A DNA stretch of 64,000 nt from Chitinophaga sedimenti (GCF_023156195.1 NZ_JAKUKA010000001.1:5394001-5458000); one strand, 5' to 3'; shown: positions 29,210-40,698, counted from the stretch's first letter. The notes: a model not told the origin generated them from the sequence alone. Numbers and translations are program-made.

Positions 29210-29292
29210 TACGGGCGGGGCAGTTGGTATAAATGGCGGAGTGCGGCCGGGTAAGGACAGGCACCTTTGTACTGTTCTTCAATTTAAAGATT

Positions 29293-31618
29293 ATGAAAGC
29301 AATAATTACCCTGCTCCTCGTTTTTTTACAGGTTTATTCTTTTGGCCAGGCTCGCGTAACCGGTCGTGTAACCGGCCCGGCAGCGCCCTATTCTACCATC
29401 GCCCTGCTAAAAGCCGGCGATAGCAGCCTTGTAAAGGGCGGACAGTGCGATAGTCTCGGCCGCTTCGCCCTTGCAGCGCCTTATGGCAGTTACAGGGTCG
29501 CTGCCGGCAAAACCCGCAGTGCCGTATTTACACTGGACAGTGCGCATCAGCGTATTGAACTGCTGCTGGAACCCGCGGCCACCGACTTGAAAGAGGTGAA
29601 CGTCAGCGCCAGCAAGCCCTATGTGGAACAGCAGATTGATAAACTGGTGTTAAACGTGGAAAACAGTGTGATGGCCGCCGGTAATAACATATTCGACCTG
29701 CTGCTGCACGCCCCCGGCATGCGCCAGGACCAGGACGAAAATTTAGTCATGATGGGCAAATCCGGCGTACAGATTTGGATCGACGGCCGTCCCTCCACGC
29801 TTACGGGCGACGGACTGCGCGCCTGGCTGAAGAACCAGCCGGCCGATGTAGTGGCTAAAATAGAATTGATTGCCCATCCTTCCTCGCGGTACGATGCGGC
29901 TGGCGGCGCAGGCATTATTAATATCAGGCTGAAGAAAAATGTACAACAGGGCGTTAATGGCAATGTGTACTCGTCATTTTCGATAGGCCGCTACCCCAAG
30001 GCCAGCGCCGGTTTAAACATGAACTACCGGAAAGACAAATGAATTTCTTTGGCAACTATAGTTACAGCTATTCAGAATCCTATAACTACCGCACGCAAAG
30101 TACCACTACCAGCGGCAAAACCACGATGGATTACGACAACTACTGGCACCCGATCGGTAACTATCATTACCTGAATGGTGGCGCCGATTATAAACCGACA
30201 AGCCGTACCACCATTGGATTGCTGGTCAATGGCAACCTTAGCTCCACCAATGCCGTAACCGACGCGAATACGCTGGTATATGACGGCGGCCGCGCACTTA
30301 AAGCGGTTTCTAAATCGAGTGACCGTTGGCACCGCCTGGGTTACAACCTGAACCTGCTGCACGAAATCGACTCGCTGGGTAGTACGTTCAACATGGATGC
30401 GGATTATTCCCGGTACGATAAAACTTACCGCGAAAGCATTTCCAACGACAACGGCCAGCAGGTGATCGATCTGCGGAATGCAACGCCGGTAAACGTTTCG
30501 GCAGCGGCTTTGAAAGCAGATTATGTAAAATACTTTTCTAAAACCCTGCGGGTGGAAATGGGTTTTAAAGTAAACCGGGTACGGACAGACAACGATATCC
30601 GCTACGACTCACTGTTACTTGGTAAATGGGAACTGGACGAGAACCGTACTAACCAATTTGTATATACGGAGCAGATACAGGCGGCTTACCTGACTGTTGG
30701 CAAGGGATGGAAGAAGTTTTCGATACAGGCGGGGCTTCGTGCAGAAAGAACAGATGCTACCGGTCATTCCATCACACTCGGACAGGAAGTGCAGCGCCGT
30801 TACATAGGCTTTTTCCCCAGCCTTAACCTGATGCAGCAAATCAATGATAACAATACCCTTAATTTCAGCTATTCGCGCCGGATCGACAGGCCCTCTTATC
30901 AATCACTGAACCCGTTTACCGTGGCAATTGATCCATATAACAGGGAAACCGGTAATCCTTACCTGCAGCCCTCTTACAGCAATACGTTCGAACTGCGCCA
31001 TGGCTTCCGCCAGTTTTTGTGGACAACGTTGTATTACCGCCGCGGTACCCACGATGTGAACCGCATGTACCAGCAGGATACGGTAAACAATATTCAAACG
31101 GTTACCTACCAGAACATCGGCAGCAGCGACTACGGTTACCTGGGCGTGAGCCTGAGCCTGCCCGTGAAAAGCTGGTGGCAGCTGGATTTTAGTGGTGGTG
31201 CCGGCTATGCGGCATATCGTTCGGCTACCTTTTCCAATGGTAACTGGGGGCGGAAACCAACCTGGATAATACTTTCACAGTGGCAAAAGATCTCCGGCTG
31301 GCAATTAGTATTTTCTATAATACTGCGGCGCCGGGCGCACAGCGCTTACAACGAGCCCAGTATGGTGGCCGCTTCAGCGTAAGTAAACCGGTATTCAAGA
31401 AACGTGGCCGTGTTAGTTTAAACGTGCAGGACCCTTTTAATATGCAGCGTTACGATGCGGATATTTATACGAACAACTCCACAATCCGCTGGATTAACCG
31501 TTGGGAGAGCAGGAGAGTGGGGGCAAGTTTCTCATGGAAGTTTGGCAGCCAGCAGATTAAAGCGGCGCGCGACAGGAAGAATGGTTTGGGCGATGTAGAA
31601 AGCAGGGTGAGTATGTAG
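29293..31618 (+). CDS. Outer-membrane beta-barrel protein, TonB-dependent receptor-like; two frameshifts
   Basis: The protein belongs to the outer-membrane beta-barrel family of Bacteroidota with an N-terminal signal peptide (MKAIITLLLVFLQVYSFGQA). A carboxypeptidase-like domain (VTGRVTGPAAPYST) is followed by a plug-like region (LLLHAPGMRQDQDENLVMMG, RYDAAGGAGIINIRLKK) and a barrel. One base is missing near 30040 (AAATGAATTTC) and one G in the run 31246-31250, after which AETNLDNTFTVAKDLRL continues. The repaired length is 775 aa. It is divergent from the LytS/LytTR pair, which may control it. Ligand unknown. Confidence 0.85.
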
Positions 31619-31670
31619 GTAGCGTTTAAGTGAGAGACTACCGGGGCCGAGCAGCGCTCCTTCCGCAGGA

Positions 31671-31709
31671 AAAAAAAGAAGGGGCTGACCAAAGAGTAAT
31701 GGTCAGCCC
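31671..31709 (-). terminator. Intrinsic terminator of leuS
   Basis: On the minus strand GGGCTGACCA pairs with TGGTCAGCCC (31682-31691 and 31700-31709) and is followed by a long T tract (complement of A-rich 31671-31680). An extra copy of the first arm, GGTCAGCCCC on the plus strand, lies upstream at 31768-31777, right after the leuS stop. Confidence 0.88.
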
Positions 31710-31784
31710 TAATTTATTCGGGTACCTGATGGAGACCTGTTATCGTTTATGTGATTCTCAAAGCCTTGGTCAGCCCCCTTTGTT

Positions 31785-34551
31785 TTATATAACGATGTTG
31801 ATCATTTTCCCTTTTACGAAGATGATTTTCTTCGGTTCTTTTCCTTCGAGCCATTTTTGTACGATCTCGTTGGCCAAGGCTATTTTGCCGGCTTCGTCGG
31901 CTTCCACGTCCAGCGAAATATTAATCGTGGTACGCATTTTACCGTTGATCGATACCGGGTATTCTTTTGCACTTTCGGTAACGTATTGTTCGTTGAATAC
32001 CGGGTAAGCCGCGTCCAGTATCGATCCGCTGTTGCCGATGAGACTCCACAGTTCCTCGCTGATGTGCGGTGCGTACGGTGTAAGCAGGATCAATACGTTT
32101 TCGAGAATGGCTTTTTATGGCATTTGAGTTCGCTTAGTTCGTTTACGCATACCATGAAGGCGCTCACTGCCGTGTTATAACTGAGGCGCTCGGAATCGTC
32201 GTCGATTTTGCGAATGGTTTTGTGTAATGTTTTCAGTTCGTCGGCCGTGGGCGCGTCGTTGGTGATGATTAAGCCCTTTTGCTCGTCGGCGAACAGGCGC
32301 CAAAGTTTTTTCAGGAAACGGTGTACGCCTTCAATGCCCTTGGTTTCCCAGGGTTTGCTCTGCTCTACCGGACCGAGGAACATCTCGTACATACGGAAGG
32401 TATCTGCGCCATATTTCTCTACCAGCGTATTCGGGTTTACTGCGTTAAAGTAACGCTTGCTCATTTTTTCGTTGAGCGTGCCGCAGATGTATTTGCCGTC
32501 CTCGAGAATGAACTCGGCATTGGCATAGTCGTGGCGCCATTGTTTAAAGGCTTCGGTGTCCAGCTCCAGGCCGTCGACCATGTTCACGTCTACGTGCAGC
32601 TCGTCGGTTTCGTACTTATCTTTCAATCCTGCAGATACAAACTGGTGCGTGCCGCGAACGCGGTATACCAGTCGGCTGCTGCCGGTGATCATACCCTGGT
32701 TTACGAGTTTTTTATAAGGTTCGTCGAAACTAATGAAGCCGAGATCGTAGAATACTTTTGTCCACAGGCGGGAGTACAGCAGGTGACCTACCGCATGCTC
32801 GGTGCCACCGATGTAAAGGTCCACCTGGTTCCAGTAATCAGTCACCGCGCGGTCTGCAAAGGTGTCGGCATTGTGCGGGTCCATGAAGCGCAGGAAGTAC
32901 CAGCTGCTGCCGGCGTAACCGGGCATGGTATTGGTTTCGCGCAGACTTCCGTCGGCCAGTTCTACCCAGTCGCGCACGTTCGCGAGCGGACCTTCGCCTT
33001 CGGCGCCGGGTTTGTAGTTTTCTACGAAAGGCAGTTCAACGGGCAGTTCATTTTCGGCTACTGCGTAAGGAATCCCGTTTTTGTAAACGATCGGGAACGG
33101 TTCACCCCAGTAGCGCTGGCGGCTGAAACCGGCGTCGCGCATTTTATAGTTGATCTGGCGTTTGCCTTTGCCGGATTTCTCCAGTTCGGAAATGACCAGT
33201 TCCATGGCCGGTTTCATATCCATGCCGGTGAGGAAATCGCTGTTTACGAGTTTGCCTTCTTTGGTCGGATTGGCTTCTTCGCCGGTGTAGGCGTCGCCTA
33301 CGATATTGGTAATGTGAATATCGAAGTGTTTGGCGAAGTTAAAGTCGCGCTGGTCGCCACACGGAACGGCCATGATAGCGCCGGTGCCGTAGCCCGCGAG
33401 CACGTACTCGGAAATCCAGATCGGGATCTGGCGGCCATTGAACGGATTAAGGGCATAAGCGCCGGTGAAAGCGCCGGTCACCTGTTTTACTTCGGCCATG
33501 CGCTCGCGTTCAGAGCGGCTTTGCACATAGTTTTTATATTCGTCGATCGCCGCGCGTTGTTCCGGTGTGGTAATCAGTTCCACCAGGTCGTGTTCCGGCG
33601 CGAGTACCGGAAGTCCACGCCGAAGATCGTATCGGGACGTGTGGTGTAGCACACGAGTTGCTGTCCTTCCACATTTTCAATGTCAAAAGAAATCTCTGCA
33701 CCCCGGCTTTTGCCGATCCAGTTGCGCTGCATGTCTTTCATCGCCTCGCTGTACGCCACCTGCTCCAGTCCTTCGAGCAGGCGATCGGCGTATTCGGTGA
33801 TGCGTAAAAACCACTGGCGCATTTTTTTCTTTACGACGGGGAAGCCGCCACGTTCACTCACGCCGTTGATCACCTCATCGTTGGCAAGTACGGTACCCAG
33901 TTCGGCGCACCAGTTTACTTCGGCGTAAGCGAGGAAGGCAATACGGTATTGCATGAGGATGTCGCGCTGCTCAGCTTCAGAAAAGCCTTTCCAGCCCGCG
34001 GCAGTAAAGCGGATAGAGCGGTCGCCCGGGCATTCGTGGTGAGCGTTGCCTTCGTTTTCGAAGATGGCCACGAGGTCGGTAATGCGCTGTGCTTTGTTCA
34101 ATTTGCGGTTAAACCAGCTTTCGAACAGCTGGAGGAAGAGCCACTGTGTCCATTTATAATAAGCCGGATCACTGGTACGGATTTCGCGTTCCCAGTCGTA
34201 GCAAAAGCCGATATTATCGAGCTGGTTGCGGAAGGCGTTAATATTGTTTTCGGTCGTTACGGCCGGATGCTGCCCGGTTTCGATGGCATATTGTTCGGCG
34301 GGCAGACCAAAGGCGTCGTAGCCCATGGGGTGCAGCACGTTAAAGCCTTTCAGGCGTTTGTATCGGGCGTAGATGTCGGAGGCGATATAACCGAGCGGGT
34401 GACCTACGTGCAGGCCGGCGCCGGAAGGGTAGGGGAACATGTCCAGCACATAACACTTCGGTTTGGGGCTGTTATTCGGCACGCGGTAGGCGTGCGTATC
34501 TTTCCATCGCTGCTGCCATTTCTGTTCGATCGCTCTGAAATTGTATTCCAT
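31785..34551 (-). CDS. leuS: Leucyl-tRNA synthetase; two frameshifts
   Basis: This class I synthetase charges tRNA-Leu. It starts MEYNFRAIEQKWQQRW and has HIGH-type motif AGLHVGHPLGY, the CP1 editing domain (YTTRPDTIFGV, GTGAIMAVPCGDQRD) and KMSK in NEKMSKRYFNAVNP. One break near 33608 reads GACTTCCGGTACTC on the coding strand, where CCTGG gives DFLVLAPEHDL. The other is an A-run loss (plus-strand T-run 32112-32116). The repaired length is 922 aa. KMSKR replaces the more usual KMSKS. It ends at a strong terminator. Confidence 0.96.
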
Positions 34552-34706
34552 ATAACTGAGGTGTTCTGAAATTTACGCGCCGCCCATGCACTGGAACAGC
34601 GTTCAATCTATATATTAAAAAATAAAAATGTTAAAATGCCGTTTAAGATGGCAAAAGTAAACATAACTGCTAATTTTTATTATTTTCGCCAATAAACTAA
34701 AGATTA

Positions 34707-35573
34707 ATGGCTCAACCCGGAAAATCGTCAGCTAAGAAATCGAAGCCTTCCTACATTTACTCTATCGTCGGCGTAGCCCTCGTGCTGCTTATGCTGGGCG
34801 TACTCGGCCTCATCATGATCAACGCCACTAAATTGAGCGTATATTTCAAGGAAAGCATCGTGCTGAACGTTATTTTCAGGGATGATGTACCCGAACAACA
34901 GGCGCTGGCTTTAAGGGACACCCTCGCGGCACAGCCATTCACCAAAAATATCAAGTATATCTCCAAAGCGCAGGCGGCGGAAGATTTTAAAAAGGAATTC
35001 GAGGACTTTTCTTCTGTGCTGGACTATAACCCACTGTATGCTATCGAAATCAGCCCCAATGCTGCTTATGTAAACCCGGACAGCCTGAAAATAATCGAGC
35101 AGCGCCTGACAGCGCGGAGCAATGTGCGGGAAATTTACTATCAGCGTACCCTGGTGCAGCAACTGAACGAAAACGTACGTAAAATAGGCCTGGTACTCAC
35201 GGTGATCAGCATTGTGCTGGCCATAGTGGTACTGGTGCTCATCGATAATACCATTCGATTGGCGATGTTCAGCAATCGTTTCCTGATTAAAACCATGCAA
35301 ATGGTAGGGGCAACGCGGGGCTTCATTGCCAAACCGTTTGATGTGCGCAGCATTATCAACGGCGCGGTGAGCGCACTGCTGGCAATTATGGGGCTCATTG
35401 CGATCATCTATTTTATGGAAACGCAGGTGCCCGAACTGAAGAATATGCGCGACTTCTTCCTGCTGGGCGTGCTGTTCGTCGGCCTCATCATCCCGGGAAT
35501 CGGCATTTCTTTCCTGAGCACGCATCGTTCGGTGATGAAATACCTGAAACTGCGGCTCGACGATCTTTATTAA
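34707..35573 (+). CDS. ftsX: Cell division protein FtsX
   Basis: FtsX is the membrane half of the FtsEX complex that activates peptidoglycan hydrolases at the septum. The 288-residue protein has a cytoplasmic N-terminus, helix 1 (about residues 18-42), a periplasmic domain (about 43-165) and three C-terminal helices. The motif MQMVGATRGFIAKPF lies in the FtsX core. No ftsE is adjacent. It begins the conserved Bacteroidota cluster ftsX-DUF3098-uppP. The frame is intact. The 155-base gap before it is AT-rich with no clear promoter box. Confidence 0.92.
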   Translation: MAQPGKSSAKKSKPSYIYSIVGVALVLLMLGVLGLIMINATKLSVYFKESIVLNVIFRDDVPEQQALALRDTLAAQPFTKNIKYISKAQAAEDFKKEFEDFSSVLDYNPLYAIEISPNAAYVNPDSLKIIEQRLTARSNVREIYYQRTLVQQLNENVRKIGLVLTVISIVLAIVVLVLIDNTIRLAMFSNRFLIKTMQMVGATRGFIAKPFDVRSIINGAVSALLAIMGLIAIIYFMETQVPELKNMRDFFLLGVLFVGLIIPGIGISFLSTHRSVMKYLKLRLDDLY

Positions 35574-35603
35574 TTTTGATAACTTATTCTGAAATAATTA
35601 TTT

Positions 35604-35861
35604 ATGGCTAAAGAAGCTGCAAAAACAACTACATCTGAAAGCCCGAGAGGCCTGTTCAGCAAAGACAATTACATTTATATGCTGGCCGGCGTAGTGCTGA
35701 TCATTATTGGTTTCCTGCTGATGATGGGCGGTGGCAATTCCGACGGTTCTTTCGATGCGAAAGACGTGTACAGTTTCCGCAGAATTACCCTGGCGCCAAT
35801 CGTGATCCTGATCGGCCTGGGTGTGGAAGTATACGCGATCATGCGTAAGCCTAAAGCATAA
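35604..35861 (+). CDS. DUF3098 small membrane protein
   Basis: The 85-residue protein has two membrane helices (about residues 28-46 and 63-80) with FRRITLAPIVILIGLGVEVY in the second. It is found next to ftsX in Bacteroidota; no biochemical role is known. It sits 30 bases after ftsX and 77 bases before uppP. The frame is intact. Confidence 0.88.
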   Translation: MAKEAAKTTTSESPRGLFSKDNYIYMLAGVVLIIIGFLLMMGGGNSDGSFDAKDVYSFRRITLAPIVILIGLGVEVYAIMRKPKA

Positions 35862-35938
35862 ACCTGAACATATTTCTTATAAATGAAGCCAAAGCGATGA
35901 ATAGCTCATCGCTTTTGTTTTGATAAGCACTAAAACAG

Positions 35939-36733
35939 ATGAGCATTTTTGAAGCGGTTGTTATCGCCATTGTAGAGGGATTAACCGAATTTATCCCCGT
36001 TTCGTCCACCGGGCACATGATTATTGCAAGCGCCATTATGGGCATCAATAAAGATGAATTCACCAAGTTGTTCGAGGTGTGTATTCAGCTGGGCGCTATT
36101 TTGGCCGTAGTGGTGTTGTATTGGAAGAAATTTTTCGACTTCTCCCGTTTCCAGTTTTACATCAGGTTGATATTTGCGGTGCTGCCGGCATTGATCCTCG
36201 GCTATCTGTTGGGCGATTACATCGATGCGGCCCTGGAAAACCCCATGGTGGTGGCAGTGATGCTCGTGCTTGGCGGCGTGGTGTTATTATTTGTTGATAA
36301 GTGGTTCAATAAACCCGAAATCGATTCAGAAGAAAAGATCAGCTACTTCCAGGCCATTCGTATCGGCCTGTTCCAGTGCCTGGCCTTGTTGCCGGGGGTG
36401 AGCCGCAGTGCGGCCACTATCATCGGTGGTATGCAGCAGAAAATGACACGCAGTGCGGCAGCAGAGTTTTCGTTTTTCCTCGCAGTGCCTACCATGGCGG
36501 CGGCCACCGGGTATAAGATCCTGAAAGGTCATGAGCTGTTGACGGCGAATCCCGAAAACTGGAAACTGCTGGCCATCGGTAATGCCGTGGCGTTTGTGGT
36601 GGCCATGTTGGCCATCAAATTCTTTATCGGCACCCTGAAGAAGTATGGATTTAAAATGTGGGGTTACTACCGTATCGTGGTGGGACTGGCCATCATCGCT
36701 ATTCTGCTGGCAGGTTATTCATTGGAAGTGTAA
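35939..36733 (+). CDS. uppP: Undecaprenyl-diphosphatase (UppP/BacA)
   Basis: This membrane enzyme dephosphorylates undecaprenyl diphosphate so that the lipid carrier for peptidoglycan and glycan export is recycled. The 264-residue protein shows the two family signatures: EGLTEFIPVSSTGHMII near the N-terminus and LPGVSRSAATIIGGM in the middle, with about eight helices. The frame is intact. In related genomes truB often follows; here the gene ends at a strong terminator. Confidence 0.95.
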   Translation: MSIFEAVVIAIVEGLTEFIPVSSTGHMIIASAIMGINKDEFTKLFEVCIQLGAILAVVVLYWKKFFDFSRFQFYIRLIFAVLPALILGYLLGDYIDAALENPMVVAVMLVLGGVVLLFVDKWFNKPEIDSEEKISYFQAIRIGLFQCLALLPGVSRSAATIIGGMQQKMTRSAAAEFSFFLAVPTMAAATGYKILKGHELLTANPENWKLLAIGNAVAFVVAMLAIKFFIGTLKKYGFKMWGYYRIVVGLAIIAILLAGYSLEV

Positions 36734-36745
36734 GCACATCTACAT

Positions 36746-36783
36746 AAAAGCAAAAGCCCCGGAATTCCGGGGCTTTTGCTTTT
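36746..36783 (+). terminator. Perfect 17-bp-stem terminator between uppP and ald
   Basis: A 17-base arm (36746-36762, ending GCCCCGG) pairs perfectly with 36767-36783 around the loop AATT. A and T tails make it bidirectional; it overlaps the ald stop codon by two bases. Confidence 0.92.
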
Positions 36784-37999
36784 ATCCTTTTACGGCGAGC
36801 AATAACTCCAGGTCCGTATATTTTAATTTGAATTTTTCACTGAGGTGATAGTTGGTCAGTGCGCCTTTGTACAGGTAAATGCCATTCCGCACGCCGCGTT
36901 TGATCCACACCAGGTTTTCGAAACCACCATCGTCGGCGGCTTCGAGGAGCAGCGGCATCAGCACATTGCTTATCGCCTGCGAAGCCGTACCGGCAAAGCC
37001 AGAAGGAATGTTAGGCACGCAGTAGTGCAACACATCGTACTTCTTAAACACCGGGTTTTCATGGGTGGTTACTTCCGAGGTTTCGAAACAACCGCCGCGG
37101 TCAATGCTCACGTCTACGATCACGGAGCCGGCTTTCATGTTGCTTACCATGGCTTCGGTGACCACGATGGGCGTTCGCCCGCTTTGAGAAGATAGGGCGC
37201 CCACGGCCACGTCGGCCGTTTTGAGCTGATCGGCCAGCGTTTTGGGTTGTATCACGGAGGTGAATACCCGAACGCCAATGTTGTTCTGCAGCCTTTTCAG
37301 CTTATAGATATTGTTGTCGAATACTTTTACGGAGGAGCCAAGGGCCATGGCCGTACGGGCCGCAAATTCGCCTACAATGCCTGCACCGATGATCACCACC
37401 TTCGTTGGCGGAATACCGGTAACCCCACCCAGCAAAATGCCTTTACCACGATTGCTCGTGCTCAGGTACTGACCGGCGATCAGCATGACCGCGCCACCGG
37501 CAATTTCGCTCATCGCCCGTACAATGGGGTAAGTGCCCGCATCGTCTTTCAGGTTTTCGTACGACAGCAACGTGATGCGTTTATCCATCATCTTTTGTAC
37601 CTGCGGCGCCTTTAACAGTGCCAGGTGGATAGGGGAAATAACGATCTGGTGAGGGTGGAGCAGTTCAATTTCTTCGTCGCTCAGCGGGGCTGATTTAACG
37701 ATGATCTCGGCCTTGTAAACTTCCTTTTTATCGTACACGATTTCGGCGCCGGCTTCTGAATAGTCGGTATCGTAAAAGTGTGAGCCGTCGCCGGCTTTGT
37801 GTTCCACCACAATGTGGTGGCCGTTGTTACAGAGGATGCTCACCGCGTCCGGCGTTAACGCGATGCGGTTTTCCTGAAAAGACGTTTCTTTCGGGATACC
37901 GATGAACAGCCGCGGGTTTTTCTGCCGTATGTCAAGCGTTTCTTCCAGAGGGGAATAAGTAAAGCCAGCACTCACAACAGGTTTTTGCCTTTGCTCCAT
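36782..37999 (-). CDS. ald: Alanine dehydrogenase
   Basis: The enzyme catalyses NAD-dependent oxidative deamination of alanine to pyruvate. The 405-residue protein has the AlaDH/PNT N-terminal domain (FIGIPKETSFQENRIALTP), substrate residues in VKSAPLSDEEI and VISPIHLAL, and Rossmann motif VVIIGAGIVGEFAARTAMALG. DVSIDRGGCFETSEVTTH follows, then HYCVPNIPSGFAGTAS. The N-terminus is about 30 residues longer than classical Ald, as in Bacteroidota homologues. tsaE lies upstream on the same strand. The frame is intact. Confidence 0.9.
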   Translation of the reverse strand: MEQRQKPVVSAGFTYSPLEETLDIRQKNPRLFIGIPKETSFQENRIALTPDAVSILCNNGHHIVVEHKAGDGSHFYDTDYSEAGAEIVYDKKEVYKAEIIVKSAPLSDEEIELLHPHQIVISPIHLALLKAPQVQKMMDKRITLLSYENLKDDAGTYPIVRAMSEIAGGAVMLIAGQYLSTSNRGKGILLGGVTGIPPTKVVIIGAGIVGEFAARTAMALGSSVKVFDNNIYKLKRLQNNIGVRVFTSVIQPKTLADQLKTADVAVGALSSQSGRTPIVVTEAMVSNMKAGSVIVDVSIDRGGCFETSEVTTHENPVFKKYDVLHYCVPNIPSGFAGTASQAISNVLMPLLLEAADDGGFENLVWIKRGVRNGIYLYKGALTNYHLSEKFKLKYTDLELLLAVKG

Positions 38000-38072
38000 A
38001 AACTGTGAAATATTTCGGTAATGTTAGGTCCTGCCAAAGATAAGCTAATTTGTTAAACAGCTGCACCGGCTG

Positions 38073-38485
38073 TCAGCCGCCTTTTTGATCGGGCAATACT
38101 TCGAGGTGCAGGTGTATCGTGCCTTCGGGAAGCAGTTCTTCCACAATCTCCGGCCACTCCACGAAGCTGATGGCGTCCGGCTGGTACAGCGTGTCTTCCA
38201 CCCCTGCTTCCACAGCCTCCTGTGCGCTTTTCAGGCGGTAGAGGTCCGGTGAAAGATAGAGCGGGCCCGGCCGGCTGCATCGTGGTACCTATATTCGTTT
38301 ATGATCGAAAAGGTAGGACTGGCGGTGGCGTCTTCCACGCCCCTGGCAGCGCACAGGGCATTGACGAACGTGGTTTTGCCGGCGCCCATTTGTCCGTGCA
38401 GTACAAACACCCGTTGTTCGGGGAACTGTTCCCAGAAGCGGGCGGCCGTTTGTCCTATTTCATCGAATGAGAAGATCATTTCCAT
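38073..38485 (-). CDS. tsaE: tRNA t6A synthesis ATPase TsaE; one frameshift
   Basis: TsaE is the P-loop ATPase needed with TsaB, TsaC and TsaD to make threonylcarbamoyladenosine at position 37 of tRNAs. The Walker A is HGQMGAGKTTFV, followed by SPTFSIINEYRY and the family motif HLDLYRL. The frame breaks near 38248: the coding strand reads CACCGGACCTC where CACCTGGACCTC restores HLDLYRLKSAQEA, then SFVEWPEI. The repaired length is 137 aa, normal. ATG 38485 is chosen over GTG 38500. Confidence 0.93.
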
Positions 38486-38542
38486 TCCGCAAAAATACAC
38501 GCTGGTTGCATTAAAAGTTCGGTCCTTAAAGCCATGGTTTGG

Positions 38543-38550
38543 TAATTTTG
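38543..38550 (+). promoter_or_regulatory. -7 box (TAATTTTG) for copA
   Basis: TAATTTTG fits TAnnTTTG and lies 47 bases before the copA ATG. No CueR/MerR-type operator is apparent. Confidence 0.45.
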
Positions 38551-38597
38551 TCGAGGCCGCCCATTGGCCCGCAACCCCGGTGCAAACGAATCAGGCT

Positions 38598-40698
38598 ATG
38601 CAAACCATCAACTGTAAGGTGAAAGGGATGAATTGTGCCAACTGTGCGCTTACCATCTCCAAATACCGGAAAAAAAGGGGGTAGACAATCCCGTTATCAG
38701 CTTCGCAACAGAGGAACTGAGCTTTTCGCTGCCGGCGGAAGCAGATGTCACGCCGGTGCTGGAAGGCATTAACCAGTTGGGGTATGAGGTGGTGCTACCG
38801 GGCGCCGAAGCGATAAAGCAGTCTTTTTATAAGACGCTTGCTTTCAAATTCTTTTTCTGTTTGATATTCACCTTGCCCTTGTTATTGCACATGTGGGTAA
38901 GCTGGCACTGGCTGCATAATCATTGGGTACAGCTGGCATTAAGCACGCCCGTATACCTCGTTGGCATGGCTCATTTTGGGCGCAGCGCGTTCCGTTCCTT
39001 ACGTAACGGGGTGGCCAATATGGACGTACTGGTCACGCTGGGCGCCACGGCGGCTTATTTTTACAGTCTTACCGGTACGCTGCTGCAACTGGGCAGCGAC
39101 TACCTGTTTTACGAAACCGCGGCCGCCATCATCACCCTCGTTTTCCTCGGCAACCTGCTGGAAGAGCGCTCTGTAAAACAAACCACCACCGCCATCGCCG
39201 AACTGGCGCGGATGCAGATTACCACCGCCCGCAAAATTCACGCGGAAAACGGCTCGGAGCATATTCATGAAATTGATAACCGCGAGCTGCGTGTAGGCGA
39301 CCAGGTACTGGTTAACACGGGCGACAAAATACCAATGGACGGCACTATTTACTGGGGCAGCGGCCATGTGAATGAGTCGATGATTTCCGGGGAAAGTGCG
39401 CCGGTGGCCAAAAAGGAAAAGGATAAAGTGATTGGCGGAACGATCCTGGAGGAAGGCAGTATCAAGTTGTTCATCACCGCCACCGGCAAGGATACTGTAC
39501 TGTCCTATATCATCGAACTGGTAAAACAGGCCCAGGGCAATAAGCCGCCCATGCAAAAGCTGGCCGACCGCATCAGTGCGGTATTTGTGCCGCTGGTGCT
39601 CGGGATCGCCGTACTCACGTTCGCCGGCTGGTACTGGATCGGTAACACGCCTTTCAGTAGTGCGATGATGCGGAGTATAGCCGTACTCGTGATCGCCTGT
39701 CCCTGTGCGATGGGATTAGCTACCCCCGCTGCCGTCATGGTCGGGCTGGGCCGCGCCGCCCGCAACGGCATCCTCATCAAAGGCGGACATACGCTCGAAA
39801 TGTTCCGTAACATCCGGCAAATCGTATTCGATAAAACGGGGACATTGACGACAGGTAAGCTGCAACTCGGCGCTTATAAGGCGATTGGGATGGACGAGCA
39901 GCAATTCAAAGCGATTGTCATCAACCTGGAAAAATACTCTTCGCACCCGGTGGCTAAGTCCATTACGGCACAATGGAAAGGTGCGGGCGATTATCAGCTG
40001 CAACAGGTGCGCGAACAAAAAGGTGTGGGAATGATGGCCAGAGACAAAGCCGGCAACGAATGGCGGCTGGGTTCCTATAAAATGGCCGAAGGGCTCACGG
40101 AGGAAAAAGCACACAACATCTACCTGGTAAAAAATAATGAGCTGGCAGGCTGGATCGACTTCACGGACGAACTGCGGCCCGAAGCAGTAACGGTTGTTAG
40201 GCAATTAAAAGCCACCGGTATCAAAACAATATTACTGAGCGGCGATATGGCTTCCAAGTGCTACCATATCGCCCAGCAGCTGGGGATCGACGAAGTATAT
40301 GCGGAGCAGAGTCCCGCCCAGAAGTTGCAGAAGGTGGAAGAACTTATGAAAGTGGCGCCCCTGGCCATGGTGGGCGATGGCATTAACGACGCGCCCGCAC
40401 TGGCGAAAGCGGCTATCGGCATTTCGCTGAGCGATGCCACGCAGGTGGCTATGCAGAGCGCGAACGTAGTGCTGCTGAACAATCATCTCGGCGCCTTGCC
40501 CCTGGCCATGGGATTGGGGAAGCATACCTACATTACCATCAAAAAAATCTTTTCTGGGCTTTTGCGTATAACGTGGTGGCCATACCGGTAGCAGCACTGG
40601 GCTTTCTCAATCCTATATTGGGCGCGGCGGTGATGGCGGTATCGGACATTGTACTGGCCATAAATTCCGTACGGTTGCGGTTCAAGAAAGTGTTGTAA
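38598..40698 (+). CDS. copA: Copper-translocating P1B-type ATPase; two frameshifts
   Basis: CopA exports Cu(I) from the cytoplasm. It has an N-terminal heavy-metal domain (CKVKGMNCANCALTI), metal-binding helix motif CPC in IACPCAMGLATPAA, phosphorylation site FDKTGTLTTG, the HP motif SSHPVAKSI and hinge MVGDGINDAPALAKA. Near 38667 TACCGGAAAA needs a T (CCTGG) to read KYLEKKG. In the A-run 40541-40547 one A is missing; the end then reads LFWAFAYNVVAIPVAALG. The repaired length is 700 aa. No copper chaperone gene is adjacent. Confidence 0.92.

Noticed and set aside
32279..33649. Very long plus-strand open reading frame (456 codons) antisense to leuS
   Set aside because: The opposite strand encodes a recognisable LeuRS with editing and KMSK motifs. 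The antisense frame is a codon-bias shadow with no family features.
35939..36783. Loss of truB after uppP as evidence of rearrangement
   Set aside because: The ftsX-DUF3098-uppP-truB order varies in the phylum, and the clean terminator after uppP shows nothing broken.
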